In this document: positions 46,125 through 56,371 of the stretch, one piece after another
Numbering within the stretch: position 1 is the stretch's first letter
Layout of the letters: every line of letters begins with the position of its first letter
NCBI GenBank assembly: GCA_009726135.1
Contig: WLIQ01000001.1
Coordinates: forward strand, 1 to 64,000
Length of the DNA: 64,000 nt
Direction: 5' to 3'
From: Actinomycetota bacterium
GTDB lineage: Bacteria > Actinomycetota > Actinomycetes > Nanopelagicales > Nanopelagicaceae
Program-made: the position numbers and the translations under genes
The notes under the pieces: model-generated
Databases searched by the model: none
Told to the model about the DNA's origin: nothing
What the model saw: the letters and a program-made list of their open reading frames with translations, nothing else

Positions 46125-47012
46125 CTACCAACCGCGATCGGCAAGACGATGAGGTGCTGGAAGATCGGCAACGTTGATTCCAACCATCGCTTCACCTAAT
46201 CCGCGAGATGCATCAGCAACAACCTTTGCATCATTCCAAAACGTCGTTGCCTTGACACAGGCAGCTGCGCGTTGCGCTGGATTTCCAGATTTGAAGATTC
46301 CTGAACCAATGAATACTCCGTCGGCCCCCATTGCCATCATTAACGCTGCATCTGCTGGAGTTGCAATTCCACCGGCTGTAAATAGAACTACTGGAAGTTT
46401 TCCAGTTTGAGCAACTTCTTTAACTAATTCATATGGGGCTTGTAGTTCTTTAGCGGCAACATAGAGTTCATCTTCGCGCATTGAAGATAGACGGCGAATT
46501 TCTCCGCCAATTTTGCGCATGTGCTGCATCGCATTAGATACATCTCCAGTGCCAGCTTCACCCTTTGAACGAATCATTGCTGCACCTTCATTGATGCGTC
46601 GCAAAGCTTCGCCAAGATTTGTTGCGCCACAAACGAAAGGAATAGTGAAATCCCACTTATCGATGTGGTTTTCATAATCAGCTGGAGTCAAGACTTCGGA
46701 TTCATCAATGTAATCAACACCAAGTGATTGCAAAACCTGTGCTTCGACGAAATGCCCAATACGCGCTTTTGCCATAACTGGAATTGACACTGCAGCTTGG
46801 ATTTTTTCGATCATGTCAGGATCAGACATCCGAGCAACTCCGCCTTGTGCACGAATATCTGCAGGCACGCGCTCTAACGCCATAACGGCAACTGCGCCAG
46901 CATCTTCGGCAATCTTTGCTTGTTCGGCGTTAACGACATCCATGATGACGCCGCCCTTGAGCATCTCTGCCATGCCGCGCTTAACTCTGCCTGTGCCTTT
47001 TACTTCTGACAT
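46125..47012 (-). CDS. pdxS: Pyridoxal 5'-phosphate synthase lyase subunit
   Basis: [57 protein letters not shown]. Confidence 0.98.
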   Translation of the reverse strand: MSEVKGTGRVKRGMAEMLKGGVIMDVVNAEQAKIAEDAGAVAVMALERVPADIRAQGGVARMSDPDMIEKIQAAVSIPVMAKARIGHFVEAQVLQSLGVDYIDESEVLTPADYENHIDKWDFTIPFVCGATNLGEALRRINEGAAMIRSKGEAGTGDVSNAMQHMRKIGGEIRRLSSMREDELYVAAKELQAPYELVKEVAQTGKLPVVLFTAGGIATPADAALMMAMGADGVFIGSGIFKSGNPAQRAAACVKATTFWNDAKVVADASRGLGEAMVGINVADLPAPHRLADRGW

Positions 47013-47050
47013 TGCCTATTTACTCGCCTTCGCTGATGTAGGGGTACATC

Positions 47051-48082
47051 CTACTTTGTCTTTGATGGCTCCGCGCTCGCAGATAAATAGGTGAAATCAG
47101 GCTCGGTATCGGTTAACGCCACCCACACTTGCCCAGGTGCAAATTTAATTTCGCTTCCATCCAGCAAAGTCCATTGTGTTCCGGCCTCGGCTGAAGCCCT
47201 GTTCCACAGCGCAGGAAAAGTTTTCCCACCGCGCAAGATATATCCACGACCACTACCAACCGTTTGTGAAAATGGTGTTACTCCGCCAACTTTGTCGTGG
47301 TATTCCGAATCAGTAATTGTAACCAACTGGATAACTAGAGTTGTCGGACCTAGAGTTTTTCCAGATTCTGCAACATCAGGCATGGAGTTAAAGTCCAACA
47401 ACCAACGGTTCTCTACATGTGACCACGTGGCCAAGTATTTTGCGGCTGGCCAACGCATCATCACCATTTGTGTTGGCTTGCCACCTTCTGGTGCTTCACC
47501 AAAGCTCCATCCAACGTTATTGGATGAGGTTACTTGGTAGTTCTTTTCAACTATCTTGGCCATTAAAAGATCTGCACGCAAAACCATTGCAAATGGTGGG
47601 GTGCGATTTGGATCTGTTGTGTAAATAGAAGATGATTGAGATTGCCCACCAAGATTTTCTAGATACGCTCCCTGTATTACTGGAAGAAGTTTTTTCTGCG
47701 CTCCACTAAATGCGAAGGCAACTCGACCGTATTGACGTAAAATATCAATATCTGAAATTCGAGCGCTCCGAACCGGACCTATGCGCATAGGGATTGAGGA
47801 CGAGAATATTGCTGCCAACCGAGTCAATCCACCCTCTACTTGCTCGATGTAAATTACATCTGCATCTTCTAGCCCGATTTGAGGATGTGCCGAATTTGTG
47901 TCGTCAATTTTCACTGCGAGAACGGGGCCATTAACTCCTGCACGACCACTGAGTACATTTGTCTCTACAACCTTAGGTTTGGCTTTTGAAACGACGTTGG
48001 CCACCGAAGAGCAGCCACTGAGAAGGATGAGTGCCAGAAACGCTGCAGTTGAACGTTTAAAGAACATCAGATTCAAACTCAT
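47051..48082 (-). CDS. DUF3048 domain-containing lipoprotein
   Basis: Lipobox LILLSGCSS; NGPVLAVKIDDTNSAHPQIGLEDADVIYIEQVEGGLTRLAAIF, typical DUF3048/YerB. Confidence 0.88.
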   Translation of the reverse strand: MSLNLMFFKRSTAAFLALILLSGCSSVANVVSKAKPKVVETNVLSGRAGVNGPVLAVKIDDTNSAHPQIGLEDADVIYIEQVEGGLTRLAAIFSSSIPMRIGPVRSARISDIDILRQYGRVAFAFSGAQKKLLPVIQGAYLENLGGQSQSSSIYTTDPNRTPPFAMVLRADLLMAKIVEKNYQVTSSNNVGWSFGEAPEGGKPTQMVMMRWPAAKYLATWSHVENRWLLDFNSMPDVAESGKTLGPTTLVIQLVTITDSEYHDKVGGVTPFSQTVGSGRGYILRGGKTFPALWNRASAEAGTQWTLLDGSEIKFAPGQVWVALTDTEPDFTYLSASAEPSKTK

Positions 48083-48560
48083 AAGTAACAGGCAGTGGCG
48101 CTGTCCCTGCCAATCTAAAAACTTTTACTACAAACTTACGACGCACCATTTGTGTTGACGAAACTGCATCAGTGTGAATTGAAATAGCTATCCGGATTTT
48201 TGACGTTAAAACAGAAAGCTCCTGAAGTAGAGCTTGCTCTGGCGCACTTGCATGGGGCAGCCCATCTGCGATTAGCAGCCCAAGTGCGCCGGATAAACCA
48301 CTTTCAGCCATAGAACGATTTTCAACATCTGCATCACGAGCCTGATAAGCAGCACCAGTTAACAACATAGAACTGGCGGGATCTGCCAAATCACTATGGG
48401 CTATTTCAAGGGCTATAGCCGCGCGCTTTTGCAACAACACATCTAAATTCGCCCAACTCGTTTCAACACGATGATGCAAGCGGTCTAAACGTGTTGCCGA
48501 AAAAGAGAGGTACCAAATACCTAAAAGAATCAAAAAAGAAAATGTCAGCAGATTTTTCAC
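48057..48560 (-). CDS. Membrane-anchored LemA-like protein
   Basis: N-terminal TM followed by TRLDRLHHRVETSWANLDVLLQKRAAIALEIA, as in LemA-type helical bundle proteins. Confidence 0.65.
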   Translation of the reverse strand: MKNLLTFSFLILLGIWYLSFSATRLDRLHHRVETSWANLDVLLQKRAAIALEIAHSDLADPASSMLLTGAAYQARDADVENRSMAESGLSGALGLLIADGLPHASAPEQALLQELSVLTSKIRIAISIHTDAVSSTQMVRRKFVVKVFRLAGTAPLPVTYEFESDVL

Positions 48561-49741
48561 TTCTTCTCCTCATCGCGTGAAAGGAAACGTCCCCAAGCAC
48601 GTCCGTCAGAACTAAGAGAAACACCTTGCCCGCCGACGATAGCCATCTCATAAATCGAAAGAATTTGCTCGGCTACAACATCCCAATCAAATAATTGTGA
48701 ACGAATTTTTCCAGCAGCAGCTAATGTTTTTCTCTTTGACTCATCACGCAATAGGTCGATAACTACTTTGGCCAATTCTGTAGAATTCTCGGATTCAAAT
48801 AGCGCACCAAATTCTCCGCCACCTAAAAGTGAATCAAAAGCTGGAATATCACTTGCCACCACACATGCACCACCAGCTAGAGCTTCAGCCAAAATGATCC
48901 CAAAAGATTCTCCACCCGTATTGGGCGCGACATAGAGCGAGACCGAAGACATGAAATCAGCCTTTTCTTTCTCTGAGATTTTCCCAAGGAATTCGAATCG
49001 ATCGCGAAGTTGAGGGTCAATCTCTTTTTCGAAATCTTTAGAATCTCCAGGGCCTGCCACAAAAACCTTCACATCTGGTGCAAATCGAGCAATTATGGGA
49101 AGTGCATCAACTAAAACCTGCAGCCCTTTACGAGGTTCTTCAAATCGCCCGATAAAACCGATGGTATTTCCTGACCACTTTTGCTGTGCGACTCCATCTG
49201 AATATCGCTTGGCATAGATGCCGTTAGGGATAACAACAGCATCTGTTTCAAGATGATCTGTAAGAGTTAAACGAGCCGCCTCGGAAACTGCAATGCGCGC
49301 GGAAAGTTTTTCAATTGCTGGCTCCAAAATTGGCCCAATAGCAAAAATAACTTTTTGACGTTTTGCGGCTGCATGAAAAGTCCCAACCATGGGACCTTCA
49401 GCTGCCCAACAAGCCAAGAGCGAAATGGATGGAATTGCAGGTTCGTGTAAGTGGAGTAAATCAAAATCTCCACTTCCGATCCACTGGCGCACTCTGGCAT
49501 AAGCAATCGGACCAAAAAGAACTCGTGCAACTGCGCCGTTGTAAGGAATCGAAATTGGTTTACCGGCGCTCACCACATAGTCGGGCAATTTCTCATCATC
49601 TAAAGCTGGCGCTAATACAGAAACAGTGTGGCCGGATACAATCAAGAATTCCGCCAAATCACGAACATGGTTTTGCACCCCACCTGGCGTATCCCAGCCA
49701 TACGGACAAACTATTCCGATTTTTAGCTTCTTAGTGAGCAT
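48557..49741 (-). CDS. pimA: GT4 glycosyltransferase, probable phosphatidylinositol alpha-mannosyltransferase PimA
   Basis: IGIVCPYGWDTPGGVQNHVRDLAEFL; HLHEPAIPSISLLA; GFIGRFEEPRKGLQVL; ESFGIILAEALAGGACVVASDIPAF; cluster with pgsA. Confidence 0.92.
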   Translation of the reverse strand: MLTKKLKIGIVCPYGWDTPGGVQNHVRDLAEFLIVSGHTVSVLAPALDDEKLPDYVVSAGKPISIPYNGAVARVLFGPIAYARVRQWIGSGDFDLLHLHEPAIPSISLLACWAAEGPMVGTFHAAAKRQKVIFAIGPILEPAIEKLSARIAVSEAARLTLTDHLETDAVVIPNGIYAKRYSDGVAQQKWSGNTIGFIGRFEEPRKGLQVLVDALPIIARFAPDVKVFVAGPGDSKDFEKEIDPQLRDRFEFLGKISEKEKADFMSSVSLYVAPNTGGESFGIILAEALAGGACVVASDIPAFDSLLGGGEFGALFESENSTELAKVVIDLLRDESKRKTLAAAGKIRSQLFDWDVVAEQILSIYEMAIVGGQGVSLSSDGRAWGRFLSRDEEKK

Positions 49742-50625
49742 TATTGACGAACCTTAAAATCGCCATCAATCCAAATGCGCTGCATCATGTGCCAATCCTG
49801 TGGGTATCTAGAAATACCTTGAGCAAAAAGATCCGCACTTTTTTGAACAACTAAGGCTACGCGTTCACTTTCACTTCCTTGTGTTGGAATTTCGATAACT
49901 GTTAAGTCGATATGTATTCCAGCCTCAGTGTAAGAAATATATGCGCTAATCAGTGGGGCCCCGGTGCGAATGGCAAGTAGTGCAGGACCAGCCGGCATCC
50001 GCGCGGGACCGCCAAAGAAATTCACATCGATGCCAGATTTAGAAAGATCGCGATCAGCGGCAAGTGCGATAACACTCCCGCTTCGAATACGTTGCATCAA
50101 TGTAGGAATAACTCGACCGTCTAACGGAAGAGATTCCATGCCGAAATTCTCACGGTACTGCATGAATTTTTTGAATAGCTTTTCAGGTTTTAAATGCTCA
50201 GCAACAGTGACAATTGTTGCGCCTCTCGCACAAAAATACGCTGCTGCATGATCATAATTACCGCAGTGAGGTAGCGTCACGATGGCACCATTTCCGGCAG
50301 CGACCGCATCCATCAAAATACTTTCATCATTGACGGTAACGGTGCTCAGAATTCGCTCTTTTGACCAATCCGGAAATCTAAATACATCACACCAATATCG
50401 CAGTGCAGATCGCATTCCCTGATAAACAAGTAGGTCTAAATCTAAATCAGTGATGTTCGGTGAAGTTCGCGCCAAATTCGAACGCAACCGAGCAACACTC
50501 TTACCGTTCTTCTTTACAAGATAGTCAGCCACATCGTTGGCTTTGGAATACACAAAGGTTTCAGGCAGCCAGCGAAGAACTCGCCACGCACCAAAATATC
50601 CCCAAGCTGAAATATTTTCAATCAC
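49741..50625 (-). CDS. Phosphatidylinositol mannoside acyltransferase (LpxL/HtrB superfamily)
   Basis: HX4D motif TLPHCGNYDHAAAYF; PQDWHMMQRIWIDGD; between pimA and pgsA. Confidence 0.9.
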   Translation of the reverse strand: MIENISAWGYFGAWRVLRWLPETFVYSKANDVADYLVKKNGKSVARLRSNLARTSPNITDLDLDLLVYQGMRSALRYWCDVFRFPDWSKERILSTVTVNDESILMDAVAAGNGAIVTLPHCGNYDHAAAYFCARGATIVTVAEHLKPEKLFKKFMQYRENFGMESLPLDGRVIPTLMQRIRSGSVIALAADRDLSKSGIDVNFFGGPARMPAGPALLAIRTGAPLISAYISYTEAGIHIDLTVIEIPTQGSESERVALVVQKSADLFAQGISRYPQDWHMMQRIWIDGDFKVRQ

Positions 50626-51221
50626 TTCAAAAAGGCCTTACGCACAATTAACATGCGTTGCACAACAGTGATGGCTCCAAGTGCTGCCAGCAACCACATT
50701 CCAATAGCTAATACATATGGAATTCCAAGCCCATCTAATGCAATCGCAGACATCGCCATAATTAACCTCTCAGTGCGTTCTGCAATTCCTCCACTACAAG
50801 CCACAGAAAAACTTTCAGCTTTGGCCCGAATGTATGGAACCAGTAGTCCGGTGACTAAGGCGACGATGACTACAAAACTGAGATGGTCGCTCTGATTTAT
50901 CAAATAAATACTGATACCCAATAAAATTGCAGAATCAGTTAATCGATCAATTGTGGAATCCAGAAAACTTCCCCACACACTTGCACCGTTTTTTGAGATA
51001 CGAGCCATTGCTCCGTCAAAGAGATCACTTAAAGCAAATACCGCAATAACTGCAGTGCCAACAAAGAAATCTCCGCGAGGGTAAAAGAAGAGCGCAGATG
51101 TAATCACGCCGATAGCCCCTATCCAGGTCACCGCATTTGGAGTTATCCCAATTCGCAGGGCAAATGAGGCTACGGGTGTTATTAATCTCGTAACCGCTGG
51201 TTTCAAAGAACGACTTAACAT
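50622..51221 (-). CDS. pgsA: CDP-alcohol phosphatidyltransferase, probable phosphatidylinositol phosphate synthase
   Basis: DLFDGAMARISKNGASVWGSFLDSTIDR (DX2DGX2ARX8GX3DX3D) plus PIM cluster context; start ATG 51221. Confidence 0.92.
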   Translation of the reverse strand: MLSRSLKPAVTRLITPVASFALRIGITPNAVTWIGAIGVITSALFFYPRGDFFVGTAVIAVFALSDLFDGAMARISKNGASVWGSFLDSTIDRLTDSAILLGISIYLINQSDHLSFVVIVALVTGLLVPYIRAKAESFSVACSGGIAERTERLIMAMSAIALDGLGIPYVLAIGMWLLAALGAITVVQRMLIVRKAFLK

Positions 51222-51245
51222 CACTGCACATCGTAGGCTGACCCA

Positions 51246-51827
51246 GTGCAGAATCACACATCCGGCTTGAATCTTTGCGTCTTTGGCCACCCATCAGCGG
51301 CACCGACCGATGTTGCTGGTGCCTTAGGGGCGAGCATTGGCTCGAAGGCCTCTGGTGAAGTTTCGTTGGCAATATTTGCAATTAATCCCAATACTGGAAT
51401 CGACCAAGAAACAATTGATCAATGGCAATCATTCGATGAATTTCTTACTCCACGCATGATTCTCGTAACGCAACTAGATGGCAACAATGCAGATTTTGAT
51501 GATGCCGTTATGTTGGCCACCCGTGTATTTGATCAGGTTGCAACTCCTTATTTAGTTTTACATGATGACGATGGTTCGCCACGGGCGTTAATCTCACTTT
51601 CTGACATGGTCGTCACTGATTATTCAACGACTCCTCCAACCCAAAATCCATGCGAACCAGAGCATGAAACATTGGTGCAAGAGTTTCGCGATGAATATCT
51701 GGAACTTGTAACTTCTATGGGTGAAGGTGCTTTTGCAGCAGGCGTACTATTTCCAGCGATCCCTTTAGTCCTTGAAAATGGAATTGGGCTAGATGTTATA
51801 AAGCAATATCTAGCGCAACTCGTTTAG
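51246..51827 (+). CDS. Stand-alone degenerate EF-G-like G-domain protein
   Basis: FAINPNTGIDQETIDQWQSFDEFLTPRMILVTQLDGNNADFDDAV aligns by eye to the EF-G G-domain region VVSAVDGVQxQTExVWRxAxxxxxPRxxFVNKLDRxxADF; P-loop, DTPG and NKLD motifs absent. Confidence 0.65.
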   Translation: MQNHTSGLNLCVFGHPSAAPTDVAGALGASIGSKASGEVSLAIFAINPNTGIDQETIDQWQSFDEFLTPRMILVTQLDGNNADFDDAVMLATRVFDQVATPYLVLHDDDGSPRALISLSDMVVTDYSTTPPTQNPCEPEHETLVQEFRDEYLELVTSMGEGAFAAGVLFPAIPLVLENGIGLDVIKQYLAQLV

Positions 51828-51829
51828 TT

Positions 51830-52351
51830 CTACCAAGCTGCTGCGATTTCATCTCGCGTCAAATTCAATAACTGTGGCAGCACTTTAGTCTTGCCAATAA
51901 TCGGCATGAAATTAGCGTCACCACTCCATCGAGGAACAACGTGCTGATGTATATGCTCTGCAACCCCTGCTCCGGATATTGCCCCTTGATTCATACCTAG
52001 GTTAAATCCGGCAGGTGCTGAAACTTTACGAATTGTTTTCATAGCGTGAGCAGTCAGTGCAGAAATTTCACTTCTTTCGTCATCACTTAAATCAGTCAAA
52101 TCAGCGACATGGCGATATGCGCATACCAACAAGTGCCCAGGGTTATATGGATATAAATTCATCACAACGAAAGCCGTACTGCCTCGGTGAACTATTAATC
52201 CTTCTGAATCACTTAATGTAGGAATTCTGCAAAAGGGACACTCCACATCGTTGCCTTCTAATGGCCGGTTTTCACCACGTAAATACTCAAGGCGATGTGG
52301 TGCCCACAGGCGTTGCCAACCATCAGGCATCCCTGCGCCATCAATATCCAT
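51830..52351 (-). CDS. HIT family hydrolase/phosphorylase
   Basis: ECPFCRIP; NLYPYNPGHLLVCAYRHVADL; EHIHQHVVPRWSGD; between thrS and pgsA as in mycobacteria. Confidence 0.95.
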   Translation of the reverse strand: MDIDGAGMPDGWQRLWAPHRLEYLRGENRPLEGNDVECPFCRIPTLSDSEGLIVHRGSTAFVVMNLYPYNPGHLLVCAYRHVADLTDLSDDERSEISALTAHAMKTIRKVSAPAGFNLGMNQGAISGAGVAEHIHQHVVPRWSGDANFMPIIGKTKVLPQLLNLTRDEIAAAW

Positions 52352-52353
52352 GA

Positions 52354-54336
52354 TTAAACCTGGGTGCGTTCAGATACAGTTTTTTGAATTTCGGCAATCG
52401 CTTGCGCAATTGGGATTCCATTTTTCTGTTCACCATTGCGATAGCGGAATGAGACAGCACCTGCTGCCATATCTTCCTCACCAGCAATAACCATAAATGG
52501 AACTTTCTGCATCTGTGCGTTTCGTACCTTTTTCTGCATACGATCATCGGAGGCATCTAGCTCGGCGCGGATTCCAGCCTTCTTCATCTGCTTAATTACA
52601 TCGGCTAAATAATCAGCAAAGGCTTCTGCAACTGGAATGCCAACTGCCTGGACTGGCGCAAGCCATGGTGGGAACGCTCCTGAATAGTGTTCAGTGAGAA
52701 CACCAAAGAATCGTTCAATAGATCCAAACAATGCACGGTGAATCATGACAGGACGTTGGCGTGAGCCATCAGCTGCTGAATACTCAAGTTCAAATCGTTG
52801 CGGCAGTTGAAAATCCACTTGAATCGTTGACATCTGCCATGTGCGCCCAATGGCATCTTTAGCTTGTACTGATATTTTCGGACCATAAAAAGCTGCGCCA
52901 TCTTCATCTAAAACAAGTTCTAAGTTTTGCGCAACCGCTGCTTTTCGTAGGGTCTCGGTTGCTTCCTGCCAATCTGCGTCTTCTCCTACAAATTTTTCAG
53001 GATTTTTCGTAGAAAGTTCGAGATAGAAATCATTGAGACCATAGTCACGCAGCAAATTGAGAACGAAAGTCAATAATGAATCCAGCTCATCAGCCATCTG
53101 TTCCTTTGTGCAGTAGATATGCGCGTCATCTTGCGTGAAGCCACGTGCACGCGTGATGCCGTGAAGTACACCTGATTTTTCATAGCGATAGACCGTTCCA
53201 AATTCGAATAAGCGAAGCGGAAGCTCACGATAAGAGCGTTGACGAGCCTGGAAAATTAAGTTGTGGAAGGGGCAGTTCATTGGCTTCATGTAGTACTGCT
53301 GGCCAGGTTTCTTTATAGTTCCATCTGCATGGAGTTCTTCGTCCATAATCATTGGTGGGTACATGCCTTCGGAATACCAATCCAAGTGGCCAGATTTTTC
53401 AAAGAGCGCTGCCTTGGTTAAGTGAGGCGAATAAACAAATTCATAATCTTCTTCTTCATGGCGCTTGCGCGAATAATCTTCCATCGCCCGGCGGATGATT
53501 CCTCCCTTAGGGTGAAACACTGCAAGACCAGAACCAATCTCTTCGGGAAATGAAAAGAGATCGAGTTCAGTTCCTAAACGGCGATGGTCGCGCTTTTCAG
53601 CTTCAGCTAAAAGTTCAAGATGGGCATTGAGTTCATCTTGTGAAGGCCATGCTGTTCCATAAATTCGTTGCAACATCGGATTTTTTTCAGATCCGCGCCA
53701 ATACGCCGCCGCACTTCGCATTAATTTAAATGCAGGAATGAGTTTTGTTGAAGGCAGATGTGGACCTCGACAGAGATCGCCCCACACAGGATTTCCATCA
53801 CGGCCTAAGTTGTCATAAATAGTGAGCTCTGCTCCCCCAACTTCCACACTTGCTTCTTCACCTGCTGGACCTTTTATGCCAATGAGTTCACATTTGTAAG
53901 GCTCGTGGGCAAGTTCTGCCAAGGCCTCAGTTTCGCTAACGACACGACGGCGAAAACGTTGGCCGTCTTTAACAATCTTGCGCATTGTACTTTCAATCTT
54001 GATTAAATCCTCTGGATTAAAAGGAACCTTAGGATCAAAATCGTAATAAAAACCATCCTTTATCGGCGGGCCAATTCCAAGTTTTGTCTCTGCATATATC
54101 TCTTGCACCGCTTGCGCCATTACGTGAGCAGTTGAATGTCGAAGCACAAAGAGCCCGTCAGGTGAAGAGATTAAGACTGATTCAATAACATCGCCATCTT
54201 TGAGATCTGTCCACAAATCTTTGAGGGCGCCATTAATGCGACAAACCACTACATCTTTGTTTTCGGCAAATAAGTGCGTAGGGCGTTGATCTACTTCTAT
54301 GGAGCGCGATGCGCCATCAACGGTTACCTGAATCAT
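52354..54336 (-). CDS. thrS: Threonyl-tRNA synthetase
   Basis: [75 protein letters not shown]. Confidence 0.98.
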   Translation of the reverse strand: MIQVTVDGASRSIEVDQRPTHLFAENKDVVVCRINGALKDLWTDLKDGDVIESVLISSPDGLFVLRHSTAHVMAQAVQEIYAETKLGIGPPIKDGFYYDFDPKVPFNPEDLIKIESTMRKIVKDGQRFRRRVVSETEALAELAHEPYKCELIGIKGPAGEEASVEVGGAELTIYDNLGRDGNPVWGDLCRGPHLPSTKLIPAFKLMRSAAAYWRGSEKNPMLQRIYGTAWPSQDELNAHLELLAEAEKRDHRRLGTELDLFSFPEEIGSGLAVFHPKGGIIRRAMEDYSRKRHEEEDYEFVYSPHLTKAALFEKSGHLDWYSEGMYPPMIMDEELHADGTIKKPGQQYYMKPMNCPFHNLIFQARQRSYRELPLRLFEFGTVYRYEKSGVLHGITRARGFTQDDAHIYCTKEQMADELDSLLTFVLNLLRDYGLNDFYLELSTKNPEKFVGEDADWQEATETLRKAAVAQNLELVLDEDGAAFYGPKISVQAKDAIGRTWQMSTIQVDFQLPQRFELEYSAADGSRQRPVMIHRALFGSIERFFGVLTEHYSGAFPPWLAPVQAVGIPVAEAFADYLADVIKQMKKAGIRAELDASDDRMQKKVRNAQMQKVPFMVIAGEEDMAAGAVSFRYRNGEQKNGIPIAQAIAEIQKTVSERTQV

Positions 54337-54340
54337 CTGC

Positions 54341-55093
54341 CTAGCCTACCGAATACTTATGAGCCAACGACGCAATTTCTTCTCCGAACGCGTGCGAAAG
54401 ATGCAATGGCCTTGATTCAATGGAAGAAATCGCATGAGATAAACGCAAGCTACTTATGAAGAAGGCTGAAGTGATTTGTGAAACCCGTTCGGCCGAGATG
54501 CTCTCAACGGCTACTAGCTTGTTCTCAATCAATATTTCGCGAATGATTCCTGGCAGCACGCAATCAGAAGTTGGTGGCGTAACCCAAACTCCATCAATAT
54601 AGCCAATGAGATTCGTGACCGAACCTTCGCAGATGTTTCCCTCAGGGTTGATTGTGATTGCATCATCAAAACCAGAAAGCCGAGCCTGCTCAAGAATGTC
54701 AATGCGATGCGTGTACGGAAATCTTTTGTGAATATCGCCGACGACTGGCTGTGGATGAATCCGAACATCGCAGGTCTTTGATTGTTCGGTATACGGCATG
54801 TGTACCGCAAGCCAGTTAGATTCATTATCGAAGCTAATCCGTAGCATCCCTAAACCTTGCGGAACTACAGCGAATAGGTCTACGACACTCTGTGAAATCT
54901 GTTTAGCGTCTGGAATCTCAATACCAAGTTCATGTGCACTTCTGTGCGCTCGTGCAATATGTCGATCCAACGAAAATGCGCGATTGCCCACGGTCTTTAT
55001 CGTTTCAAAAATTCCTTCACCATCAAGCCAACCTGAAGCGGTTGCAGGTACTTGGCTAATGTCCTGTAGATGAGCGTTATAAATGACTTTCAT
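54341..55093 (-). CDS. pabC: Class IV aminotransferase, probable aminodeoxychorismate lyase
   Basis: [53 protein letters not shown]; directly downstream of a pabB-like gene. Confidence 0.85.
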   Translation of the reverse strand: MKVIYNAHLQDISQVPATASGWLDGEGIFETIKTVGNRAFSLDRHIARAHRSAHELGIEIPDAKQISQSVVDLFAVVPQGLGMLRISFDNESNWLAVHMPYTEQSKTCDVRIHPQPVVGDIHKRFPYTHRIDILEQARLSGFDDAITINPEGNICEGSVTNLIGYIDGVWVTPPTSDCVLPGIIREILIENKLVAVESISAERVSQITSAFFISSLRLSHAISSIESRPLHLSHAFGEEIASLAHKYSVG

Positions 55094-56142
55094 AATTCAC
55101 CGCCGGCAAGTGAGACTAGGCGTCTGGCTTTAAGTTGCGTCTCTTCCCATTCAGCTGCAGGTTGACTGGGCCACGTTATCCCCGCGCCTGTGCCAAAGCG
55201 CAACTTGTCATCTTTAAAGAAAATGCGAATAGCAACTGAGAGTTCGCAGGTATCTCCTTGTACCCAACCCAGTACTCCGCAATACGGCCCACGTATTCCT
55301 TCATTTTCATGAATGACCGAAACCGCAGATGATTTCGGCGCTCCGCTTATTGAACCTGGTGGACTAAGTAATGTAAAAATCTGCGACCACGTTGTGTCTT
55401 GCGCTAACTCACCTTCAATATCAGAGACTAAATGCACTAAACCAGGGTGGACTTCAGTTGAAAGTAATCGCGGGACGGATACCGTTCCACTTTTGCAAAT
55501 TTGCCCCAAATCATTTCTCATCAGATCAACGATCATGATGTTCTCAGCCCTATCTTTTACACCAAAATCAGTAGAGCCAACTGGCGCTGTTCCCTTAATA
55601 GGTGATGTGCGTATTCGATTTCCCTCTCGTTTCAAGAATAGTTCTGGTGAAGCCGAGGCGATATTGATACCTGGGGCTTCAAGGTATGAGGCCCAAGGCG
55701 CTGGATTACCTTCCAACAAGACGCTAAATAAACCACGTAAATTTTCGGTATCAGTGTCAATAGAAATTTCTCTACAAGCATTTACTTGATATACCCACCC
55801 TTGTGCGATGAAGTCTTGTATGCGCTGAACATAAGTGACATATTCATTCTCACTTGCACTGCTACTCCATGTTCCATCAATTTTTTTCCAAGGTGTTTGC
55901 GGAAACTCTGAAGTACTAACGTCATCAAACTTGAATGCCTGAAACTTTCCTTCAAATGTTGTTGAGACTGCCCAGAATCCTCCATCGGCTAAACAAGCAG
56001 GATCATCTGAAACCTGTGACAGGCCAGTTGCCAACCGCCCATTCATCCAAAAAATAGGCGCATTGGGCGATGAACTCACAAGGTAACGGTATCCATTGAT
56101 TTCCCACTTTGGCGCTATGGCCTCACCTACGATAGATTTCAC
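55090..56142 (-). CDS. pabB: Chorismate-utilising enzyme, probable aminodeoxychorismate synthase component I
   Basis: NPAPWASYLEAPGINIASASPELFLKREGNRIRTSPIKGT; DRAENIMIVDLMRNDLGQICKSGTVSVP; SPPGSISGAPK. The ORF track start (56226) lies inside the antisense of tRNA-Gly and is trimmed here to GTG 56142; the exact start is uncertain. Confidence 0.87.
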   Translation of the reverse strand: MKSIVGEAIAPKWEINGYRYLVSSSPNAPIFWMNGRLATGLSQVSDDPACLADGGFWAVSTTFEGKFQAFKFDDVSTSEFPQTPWKKIDGTWSSSASENEYVTYVQRIQDFIAQGWVYQVNACREISIDTDTENLRGLFSVLLEGNPAPWASYLEAPGINIASASPELFLKREGNRIRTSPIKGTAPVGSTDFGVKDRAENIMIVDLMRNDLGQICKSGTVSVPRLLSTEVHPGLVHLVSDIEGELAQDTTWSQIFTLLSPPGSISGAPKSSAVSVIHENEGIRGPYCGVLGWVQGDTCELSVAIRIFFKDDKLRFGTGAGITWPSQPAAEWEETQLKARRLVSLAGGEL

Positions 56143-56148
56143 CTCCTC

Positions 56149-56221
56149 GCGGACGTAGCGCAGTTGGTAGCGCGGAACCTTGCCAAGGTTCAGGTCGCCG
56201 GTTCGAACCCGGTCGTCCGCT
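56149..56221 (+). tRNA. tRNA-Gly(GCC)
   Basis: GCGGACG...GAACC TTGCCAA GGTTC...GCCGGTTCGAACCCGGTCGTCCGCT cloverleaf, anticodon GCC. Confidence 0.97.
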
Positions 56222-56233
56222 CTCAAAACTTAT

Positions 56234-56269
56234 CGCCGTTCACGTTAAAAATGAGCGGCGTTAGTTTTT
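56234..56269 (+). terminator. Rho-independent-like hairpin after tRNA-Gly
   Basis: CGCCGTTCA cgttaaaaa TGAGCGGCG stem followed by TTAGTTTTT. Confidence 0.65.
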
Positions 56270-56340
56270 GGTCGGATGGCCGAGAGGCGAGGCAAGGGAC
56301 TGCAAATCCCTCTACACGGGTTCAAATCCCGTTCCGACCT
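56270..56340 (+). tRNA. tRNA-Cys(GCA), CCA encoded at 56341-56343
   Basis: GGTCGGATGGCCGAGAGGCGAGGCAAGGGACTGCAAATCCCT...GGGTTCAAATCCCGTTCCGACCT; anticodon GCA. Confidence 0.96.
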
Positions 56341-56371
56341 CCATTATTAAAACAAGTTAAAGGAAGCGTTC

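Noticed and set aside
56143-56226. N-terminal extension of the pabB ORF (MRADDRVRTGDLNLGKVPRYQLRYVREE)
   Set aside because: Encoded by the antisense of tRNA-Gly, a common annotation artefact; removed from the CDS.
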